From: Sphingobium sp. AP50
Lineage (GTDB): Bacteria > Pseudomonadota > Alphaproteobacteria > Sphingomonadales > Sphingomonadaceae
Assembly: GCF_900109095.1 (NCBI RefSeq)
Contig: NZ_FNYZ01000004.1
Span: forward strand, 186,001 to 250,000
DNA length: 64,000 nucleotides
Reading direction: 5' to 3'
A program made the translations under genes and the position numbers. The notes beneath the pieces were generated by a model. It searched no databases and was not told the DNA's origin. It was given only the letters and a program-made list of their open reading frames with translations. Below are positions 51,680 to 58,160 of the stretch, piece after piece (position 1 is the stretch's first letter; every line of letters starts with the position of its first letter).

Positions 51680-52705
51680 ATGATAGACCAAATCTGCGAA
51701 GCCGCCTTCGCCCCGGCGGCCGAAGCGGTCGCCAGCGGCCGCATCCCCGGCGCGACCCTTGGCGTGGTCAGCGCCGACGGCCACAGCGCCGTCCGCCTCG
51801 TCGGATCAGCCGCGATCCTGCCCGAACGCGAGGCCCTGACCCGCGATCACTGGTTCGATCTTGCGTCGGTGTCTAAAGTGATCGCCACCACCACCATGAT
51901 CCTGCAACTGGCGGAGCAGGGCCGGCTCGATCTCGACCGCCCGCTGACCGACGCCATTCCCGACCTGCGCCAATATGACGTCGCCAACGCCGCCGAACGC
52001 AAGCTGACCTTCCGCGATTGCCTCGCCCATCGCAGCTTCTTCCCCGCCGTCGAGCCGATCTACACCTATGGCGACGATCCCGCGCGGCTGCGCGCCTTCG
52101 TCCTCCAGCGCGAATGGCGCCATGGCCCGCCGGTCTATTCCGATATCAACTTCATCCTGCTGGGCATCGCGATCGAGCGCATCACCGGCGCGCCGCTCAG
52201 CGACTGGCCGCTGGGCGATGGCCTGTCCTACGGCCCGCCTCCCGGCCCCGCCGTCGCGACCGAAGCGTGCAACTGGCGCGGCCACATGCTCAAGGGCGAA
52301 GTGCATGACGAAAATGCCGCCGCACTGGGCGGCGCGCCGGGCCATGCCGGACTGTTCGGCACGGTCGACGGCGTGTTGGGCTTTGCCAAAGCGATGCTCG
52401 ACGGCTCGATCCTCTCCCCCGCCATGCTGGCCCAAACCCGCACTGCGCAACTCGGCCACCGCACCTGCGGCTGGGAACGTGCCTTTGCCGGCTGGTCGGG
52501 CGGCGACGCCTGCTCGGCCGAAACCATCGGCCATACCGGCTTCACCGGCACGGGCCTGTGGATCGATTTCGACCGCGGCCTCGCCTGGACCCTGCTGACC
52601 AACCGCGTCCACCCCACCCGCCACGCCGACAGCGGCATCTTCACCCTGCGCCCGGCCGTTGGTGATGCGCTGATCGGGGCGTGGGATGCTGAGCATGCTC
52701 ATTGA
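51680..52705 (+). CDS. Beta-lactamase-fold serine hydrolase, AmiE-like
   Basis: A 341-residue class C beta-lactamase-fold protein: SxxK at Ser63-Lys66 (SVSK), YSDIN as the Tyr-x-Asn motif, and HTGFTGTG as the KTG counterpart. No signal peptide is apparent. In the Bacillus murQRP operon a protein of the same fold, AmiE (YbbE), removes the peptide from MurNAc; a cytosolic version acting on imported MurNAc-peptides would fit here (inference). Esterase or D-aminopeptidase activity are alternatives. It lies nine bases after the transporter gene. Confidence 0.75.
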   Translation: MIDQICEAAFAPAAEAVASGRIPGATLGVVSADGHSAVRLVGSAAILPEREALTRDHWFDLASVSKVIATTTMILQLAEQGRLDLDRPLTDAIPDLRQYDVANAAERKLTFRDCLAHRSFFPAVEPIYTYGDDPARLRAFVLQREWRHGPPVYSDINFILLGIAIERITGAPLSDWPLGDGLSYGPPPGPAVATEACNWRGHMLKGEVHDENAAALGGAPGHAGLFGTVDGVLGFAKAMLDGSILSPAMLAQTRTAQLGHRTCGWERAFAGWSGGDACSAETIGHTGFTGTGLWIDFDRGLAWTLLTNRVHPTRHADSGIFTLRPAVGDALIGAWDAEHAH

Positions 52706-53438
52706 AATTGATGGCCATAAAGTCGAATTTTTCGACTACAGGGAAATCTGCCAAGGCGGCCCGGAAGCATGCAATCTGTTGATTGATCAGAGATTGATCG
52801 AAGGACGCTTTGATCCCTCTCCTCTTTCGTTTGCAGGAAAATTGTTGATCCCAAAACGGAGAATTTCGTTCTTCAAGTCTGGCTATGTCCTCACAGCCAT
52901 CGATTTGAATACTTGCGAAACACAGGATATTTCTAGAATCATACCCTATGAAATTGCTACAAATAACCGACGGCTACATTCAGTTTACTACGACAGCTTG
53001 GGGTTCGGAAACTGGTCGGCTCTCTCTCATTTGATAAGCCCTGCGACACCAAATCCCCTATTTATACCCAGCCTCCTTCTGTTGCCGCACCGCCAATATG
53101 ATCACCATCGCGGCCTCGACGCGATATCGCACGACATAGCCGCTATCCCCGAAATCGATCAGCCATTCCCGATATTCTTCGGGCAGATCGTCCACCATCC
53201 GACCCATCCGGGGATAGGCGCCAAGCATCTTCACACCCTGCCGGATGGCCTCACCCGCCCGGCGCGCGGCGTCGAAATCCTTGGGTTCCAGAAAGTCTCG
53301 CAGGCGCTGCATGTCCCGGATCGCAGCCGGGGCGAAGATTATGGATGGCATAGCGGCGCTGGCAGTTCGTCCTCCGTTCCCCAACTGGCCAGCCATGTGT
53401 CGACCTCTTCAGCGGTGGCGTGCAGTCCGTTCGCCTGA
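52686..53438 (+). pseudogene. Low-GC hypothetical gene, probably truncated
   Basis: A 250-codon frame starting inside the serine hydrolase gene (an ATG at 52695 is an alternative). Only the first 115 residues or so look like a real protein (hydrophilic, with FFDYREICQGGPEACNLLI), and this part (52690-53040) is clearly richer in A and T than its surroundings. The rest is the antisense of the toxin-antitoxin genes and is not credible as protein. I do not recognise the N-terminal part. It looks like a foreign gene whose 3' end was replaced. Confidence 0.45.
53058..53351 (-). CDS. ParE/RelE-type toxin
   Basis: A 97-residue small basic protein with the ParE/RelE fold: FAPAAIRDMQRLRDFL, GVKMLGAYPRMGRM and WLIDFGDSGYVVRYRV, ending in an ILAVRQQKEAG stretch. 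ParE toxins poison gyrase and RelE-like ones cleave mRNA; this is closer to ParE by layout. Its ATG 53351 lies 13 bases inside the antitoxin gene end, the usual coupled arrangement. A longer frame starting at 53396 lacks support. Confidence 0.85.
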   Translation of the reverse strand: MPSIIFAPAAIRDMQRLRDFLEPKDFDAARRAGEAIRQGVKMLGAYPRMGRMVDDLPEEYREWLIDFGDSGYVVRYRVEAAMVIILAVRQQKEAGYK

Positions 53439-53617
53439 AACGCCTCCCATGCCTTCACATTGCCCTGCCGCAGCGCCTCCCGCTTTTCCTCACGCTCGAC
53501 ATATTGCGCGATCGCTTCCCGCATGATCCAGTGCGCGCTGCGATCGCGGGCTTGCGCCAATTGCTGAACCCGCCCTTTCAAGGCCTCGTCCAGCTTGATC
53601 GATGTTGCCGCTGCCAT
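53339..53617 (-). CDS. Ribbon-helix-helix antitoxin
   Basis: A 92-residue protein with a ribbon-helix-helix DNA-binding part (TSIKLDEALKGRVQQLAQ then SAHWIMREAIAQYVERE) and an acidic C-terminus that would wrap the toxin. It precedes the toxin and overlaps it. An AGTA-T-TACT repeat at 53638-53646, just upstream, could be its operator. The pair stabilises its locus or acts under stress. Confidence 0.87.
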   Translation of the reverse strand: MAAATSIKLDEALKGRVQQLAQARDRSAHWIMREAIAQYVEREEKREALRQGNVKAWEAFQANGLHATAEEVDTWLASWGTEDELPAPLCHP

Positions 53618-53750
53618 GCATGTCTCCGGTAGCCAAGAGTATTACTTTTTCATACCCTTTCTTCACCGCATCGTCCACCGCCCCCACCTCATTGCCGCAA
53701 GTTATAGGTCGCGCCATTCACGCCCTATTCCACAGGTCTGCTTGCGGTCT

Positions 53751-55205
53751 ATGATCCAGCCCATGCGTCTCATCCTGCCCCTGCTCGCCCTCACCCTGCC
53801 GCTCACCGGCCTTTCCGCCCAGAATGCGCCGCCGCCGCTGATCGCCGCGGTCGAACAGCAACTGGCGCAGGGGCCGGCCGGCACCCGCTATGGCTTGCTG
53901 GTCGCCACGCTGGAGGGCGAACCGATCCTCGCCATCGCGCCGGATCAGCGCTTCATCCCGGCCTCCAATACCAAGATGTTCACCACCGCCACCGCCTATG
54001 CCGGTCTGCCCGCGCTGGATGCAGCGGCGCAGGGCACCGGCGTCCGGCTGGATCAGGGCGACGTCATCCTTGTCGGCCATGGCGACGCACGCCTTTCCAG
54101 CGCGGACAATTGCACGACCGACTGCCTTCAGACGCTGGCCGACGCGGTCGCTGCAAAGACCCGCCACGTCCGCAACATTGTGGGCGACGACAGCTGGTTT
54201 CCCGACGAACGGTGGGGACCGGGGATGAGCTGGAACAATATCCAGTCGCGCTATGGCACCGGCATTTCCGCGCTGACGATCGACGATAATGAAATGACCG
54301 CCTCGGTCGCGCCCACCGCGATCGGTACCACGCCGACCGTCACCGCGCCCGCTTATTATGAGATCGACAATCGCGTCACGACCGTCCCCGGCAAAGGCGA
54401 GGCGATCACGGCCGACCGCGCACCCTATGGCCGCGTCATCCGCCTGACCGGCACGATCGGCGCAGAGGCGCAGCCGACCACGCTCCATTTCAGCATCGAC
54501 GATCCGGCCCATTATGCCGCCTGGCGGCTGCGCGACCTGCTCGTCGCGCGGGGCGTGAAAGTCGACGGCACGGTCATGCCTCGCCATCGTCCGCTCTCGC
54601 CCGCCGATGATCCCGCCATCCGCAAAGGCGCCCCCGCAGCGCAACCGCCCGCGCCCGCCATGCTCGCGCAGCTCCCCACCTTGCCGCTGGCGGACGACAT
54701 GCGCATCATCAACAAACAGAGCCAGAATCTTCACGCCGACCTGATGCTGCGCCGCGTGTCCCGCGCGCAGGCCAGCGGCTCGATCGCCGACGGACAGGTC
54801 GCGCTGCACCGGCTGATGACGCAGGCGGGCTTGCCCGAAACCAGCTATAGCTTTGCCGACGGATCGGGCATGTCCTCCTATAACCGAATTACCCCGCGCG
54901 CCGCCGTCACCCTGCTCACATGGATCGCGCAGCAGCCCTGGGGCATGGCCTGGCGCGAGACGCTGCCGATCGCCGGGCAGGACGGCACGCTGCGCGGCCG
55001 CTTCAAGGGCACGTTGCTGGAAGGCAAGCTGTTCGCCAAGACCGGATCGCTCAACGCCGCCCGCGCCGTTTCCGGCTATTTCATCGCAAAAAGCGGCCGC
55101 ACTCTGGTCTTCTCCGCCCTTGCCAATGACATGCCCGACGGCACCGATGCACAGGCCACCGCCGCCGTCGACCGCGCGCTGGTCGAAATCGCCGAGGCTC
55201 TGTAA
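53751..55205 (+). CDS. dacB: D-alanyl-D-alanine carboxypeptidase/endopeptidase (PBP4/DacB type)
   Basis: A 484-residue exported penicillin-binding protein (signal ending LTGLSAQ). Active-site motifs: SNTK (Ser72-Lys75), SQN near 322, KTG near 430. Class C low-molecular-weight PBPs of this size carry a large insert between the first two motifs, seen here at about 110-270. It trims or cleaves peptidoglycan peptides in the periplasm. ATG 53751 and 53763 are both possible starts; neither has a clear ribosome site. Confidence 0.88.
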   Translation: MIQPMRLILPLLALTLPLTGLSAQNAPPPLIAAVEQQLAQGPAGTRYGLLVATLEGEPILAIAPDQRFIPASNTKMFTTATAYAGLPALDAAAQGTGVRLDQGDVILVGHGDARLSSADNCTTDCLQTLADAVAAKTRHVRNIVGDDSWFPDERWGPGMSWNNIQSRYGTGISALTIDDNEMTASVAPTAIGTTPTVTAPAYYEIDNRVTTVPGKGEAITADRAPYGRVIRLTGTIGAEAQPTTLHFSIDDPAHYAAWRLRDLLVARGVKVDGTVMPRHRPLSPADDPAIRKGAPAAQPPAPAMLAQLPTLPLADDMRIINKQSQNLHADLMLRRVSRAQASGSIADGQVALHRLMTQAGLPETSYSFADGSGMSSYNRITPRAAVTLLTWIAQQPWGMAWRETLPIAGQDGTLRGRFKGTLLEGKLFAKTGSLNAARAVSGYFIAKSGRTLVFSALANDMPDGTDAQATAAVDRALVEIAEAL

Positions 55206-55215
55206 CAACCTCCGC

Positions 55216-55275
55216 TCGTGTCGAGCGCAGTCGAGACACGGTCAGCGCAACCGCTTCTCGACTGCGCTCGAAGCG
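55216..55275. repeat. Inverted REP-like pair after dacB
   Basis: TCGAGCGCAGTCGAGA at 55221-55236 is repeated in reverse complement at 55256-55271, separated by 19 bases; each copy is itself an imperfect palindrome. The pair follows the dacB stop and could fold in the transcript and end or protect it. Confidence 0.7.
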
Positions 55276-55286
55276 AACGGATTTTT

Positions 55287-55375
55287 CTAGAGCGGGATGC
55301 GTTCTTATCGAATCGTCATTGCGAGCGCAGCGAAGCAATGACGGCGTGGGTCAAACCAATCTCATCCCACTCTAG
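55287..55375. repeat. Nested inverted repeat flanking a REP-like palindrome
   Basis: CTAGAGCGGGATG (55287-55299) and CATCCCACTCTAG (55363-55375) form 13-base arms with one mismatch. Inside lies TCATTGCGAGCGCAGCG continuing to AAGCAATGA (55316-55341), itself palindromic, and found again twice near 61709-61776. The acylase stop codon TAG lies in the right arm. Confidence 0.6.
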
Positions 55376-57753
55376 CCCGGCAAAATCTCCATCCGCTCCA
55401 CCGCATGCTGCTCCACAGCGTCACGACTGAACCAGAGCGGCTGCATCTCGCCCGCCAGCCAGCGCGGATAGAAATCGCGATAGCGCGGCGATCGCGGGTC
55501 GGCCGACTGGCCGGGCAACAGCAGGAAGCGGCTATTGTCCCACGCCCCCACATCCGCGACCAGCAGATAGCTCGCGCCATGCGACACCTGATAGCCGCGC
55601 TTGGGATTGAAACCCCGCGCCATCGGCGTGAAGCCGTCGCCCCCGGAACGCCCGCCCTCGATCTTCGGAAAAGCCGCCGCGATGCCCGGCAGCGACGACA
55701 GAGGATGCGCGAGCGTCACGCGATGCAGATCGCCCCAGCGCCATTGCGTCGGATCAGCCCCGCCCTGCGCAACCGCCTTCTTCCACCCGGCGATCAGCGA
55801 CCGTTCGATCAGCGCATCGCGCGCCAGATCCGGCACCGGCCCCAGCCGCTTGTCGGGCGCAGCCAATATCCGCAGCATTTCGAACAGATTGACCGACGGG
55901 ATAAATTCCCGCGCCGCCGCCGGCACCACCAGATCGCGGAAGCCCGATTGCAGTTCGGGCATGACCATTTCGTAGAGCAGCGCCGCGCCGCTATCCGCCT
56001 CCAGCCCGCAATCCCAGCGTTTCAGCAAGGCCGCCGCCGGCTGCGCTTCTGGCAACAGCTTGTCCGGCAGCAATTTCACCAGCGCCCGCGCGGGGAGCGA
56101 TTGAACATCATGCTGGAGCGCGATGCTATCCTCAATCCGATGCTTTGGCTGGCTGCGCAGCACTTCGGAAATGCGGTCGTAGCGGAAGGGATCGCTCCAG
56201 TCGAAACTGATGACCTTCTTGCCATAAGGATAATCGGCCGGAATATTAAGCTGATTGGCGGACGCGAACCAGCCTTCCTTCGGGTTATAGACGGACGGCA
56301 TTTCCTCGACCGGCAATATCCCCGTCCAGTCGAAATCGCCGTCGCCCGGTGCGGGGAACAGGCCGTCATGCTTCGGGCGCATCGGCGTGAAGCCGATCGT
56401 CTGCCAGCCGGTATTACCGTCCACATCGGCATAATGGAAATTGGTTGGCGAGGTATGGATCTTGAACGCCTGCCGCAGCGACAGCCAGTCCTTCGCCAGA
56501 TTGATCGCGATGATGGCAAAGCGCATATTCGCGCCCGGCAACATGCTGACCGTGGCGAAGGCGCTGGCCCGCTGCTTCGCCGCATCCTGCGCCACGACCG
56601 GCCGCCCCTGCGCATAGCGCAACGTCACCCGCTGTGCCGGCCCATCCTTGACCGCAATCTCATCCTCGAACGTTTCGAAGCGTTTCCACTGCCCCTTGTG
56701 CCAGTAACGCTCCGGGTCATTCTCGTCGGTGCGCAGGATGAACAGGTCGGTCTGGTCGATATGGAAATTGGTGCGGCCAAAGGCGAAATGGTCGGTATGC
56801 CCCTGCATGATCCCCGGCAGGCCCGGCGCGCCCGCGCCGATCACGTCCAGCCCCGGTGCGGTCAGATGGACCATGTGGCGCGGACTGGTGCCGCCAATGC
56901 CCAGATGCGGGTCGTTCGCCAGGATCGGCCGTCCTGTCGCACTGCGCGATGCGGCGATGGTCCAGGCATTGCTGCCTTGCGCAAAGCGATCGGCGCGGCG
57001 CTCCGCCCGGTCGAACGACGCTTCCTGAATCGCGTCAAACGGCACCGGCCGGTTCGCCGGGTCCAGCACGCCCAGATCCGCGTCGCTCACCGCCGCGCAA
57101 TCCAGTCCGTCTGGCACTGTAAACTTCCACGCCGGGCGCAGCGGCGCCATCAGCGCATCCTGCTCCAGCAACCCCTTCGCCTGCATCTGCGCGCGTCGCA
57201 CCTCATCATCGGCGTCGCCCATGCCGATGCCACGGTTGCGCACCAGATCATGCACGTCCCAGCGCAGCGGTTTCAGATCCAATATCCCATATTCCAGCGG
57301 CATCTGCGCCGGATTGGCCTCCAGTTCAGCGATCCGCGCATTGACGCCCGCCACATAACCCTTTGCACATTCCAGCACGCCGGGCGGCAGGCTCGCCAGT
57401 TCCGCGTCGATATCGCCGCGGTAGAGGAACAGCCGCGCCGCCTTGTCCGCCGCCACGAAGCGTGGGCCGAAGGCTTCGGCCATCCGCCCCATGTCGCGCC
57501 GATAATCCATGTCGATCTGGAACAGCCGGTCGCGGGCCACCAGATAGCCCTGCCCGAAATAGGCGTCGTGCAGCGACTGTGCCCGCACATGCGGCACGCC
57601 CAGTTCATCCTCGAGTATCTCGATCGGCGCCTTCGCCCCCACCGCCTTCATCCGCAACGGCTTCCCGCCCCGCACCACTGGCCTCGCCATCAGCCCGCCG
57701 GGCAAGGCGAATGCGGCCACACCGGCCAGAAGGAACGCACGACGCTGGATCAA
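55372..57753 (-). CDS. Penicillin acylase-family (Ntn) amidase, exported
   Basis: A 793-residue acylase. After an exported N-terminus (IQRRAFLLAGVAAFALPG, with an Arg pair) comes the alpha chain, then the beta-chain start QGSNAWTIA, whose Ser261 is the autocatalytic nucleophile. NDPHLG and GHTDHFAFGRTN are further family marks. Members hydrolyse penicillins, cephalosporins, acyl-homoserine lactones or other N-acyl compounds; the substrate here is open. The start is TTG 57753 with AAGGAGG five bases upstream; frames extending to 57879 lack support. It is divergent from a TonB-dependent receptor gene, which may supply the substrate. Confidence 0.85.
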   Translation of the reverse strand: MIQRRAFLLAGVAAFALPGGLMARPVVRGGKPLRMKAVGAKAPIEILEDELGVPHVRAQSLHDAYFGQGYLVARDRLFQIDMDYRRDMGRMAEAFGPRFVAADKAARLFLYRGDIDAELASLPPGVLECAKGYVAGVNARIAELEANPAQMPLEYGILDLKPLRWDVHDLVRNRGIGMGDADDEVRRAQMQAKGLLEQDALMAPLRPAWKFTVPDGLDCAAVSDADLGVLDPANRPVPFDAIQEASFDRAERRADRFAQGSNAWTIAASRSATGRPILANDPHLGIGGTSPRHMVHLTAPGLDVIGAGAPGLPGIMQGHTDHFAFGRTNFHIDQTDLFILRTDENDPERYWHKGQWKRFETFEDEIAVKDGPAQRVTLRYAQGRPVVAQDAAKQRASAFATVSMLPGANMRFAIIAINLAKDWLSLRQAFKIHTSPTNFHYADVDGNTGWQTIGFTPMRPKHDGLFPAPGDGDFDWTGILPVEEMPSVYNPKEGWFASANQLNIPADYPYGKKVISFDWSDPFRYDRISEVLRSQPKHRIEDSIALQHDVQSLPARALVKLLPDKLLPEAQPAAALLKRWDCGLEADSGAALLYEMVMPELQSGFRDLVVPAAAREFIPSVNLFEMLRILAAPDKRLGPVPDLARDALIERSLIAGWKKAVAQGGADPTQWRWGDLHRVTLAHPLSSLPGIAAAFPKIEGGRSGGDGFTPMARGFNPKRGYQVSHGASYLLVADVGAWDNSRFLLLPGQSADPRSPRYRDFYPRWLAGEMQPLWFSRDAVEQHAVERMEILPG

Positions 57754-58160
57754 CACAGCCTCCTTATCTTGAACAGGGCGGAAACGACTATCGCAGCGGG
57801 ACCGGACGGACCTATAGTAAGCCGACCAGCGCCCATAACTGCAAGCTATCCGTAACCCGACGGACCCGGGTCGCGCCACCCCACCATTCCCTTTGGCTAT
57901 ACCTGTATATGATCAAAGTAATACCAAATCTATTGACCAGCCGTGACCACCCTGTAACCTCCCCGTCATGGAAACCGGTTTTTCCTGCCTATCGGGCGGG
58001 TTTGATCGGGGACCGGTGACGGCAGAGTGGGAAATGGGCAGAGGCGCCGAACGCCTGCCCTGCGGTCATATGGTGAAGGGATGGGTCGGGCCAGATCGGC
58101 GCAGTACGCCGCGTACGCAATAACCGCGTACAGCCCCACCCTGTATTAAGGGGGTTTCCA
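57754..58160. promoter_or_regulatory. Non-coding divergent region between acylase and receptor genes
   Basis: A 407-base stretch with no credible gene. It has AATACCAAAT at 57920-57929, matching the putative NagR half-site at 48383, and TTGACC just after. At 58104-58131 there are three GCGTAC half-sites: an inverted pair with one-base spacer (58104-58116) and a third copy 15 bases on. GGGGG at 58151-58155 is the ribosome site of the receptor gene. Confidence 0.4.

Noticed and set aside
53060..53438. The C-terminal half of the plus-strand frame from 52686 as real protein
   Set aside because: It is antisense to a well-supported toxin-antitoxin pair and reads as low-complexity Pro/His/Ser-rich sequence.
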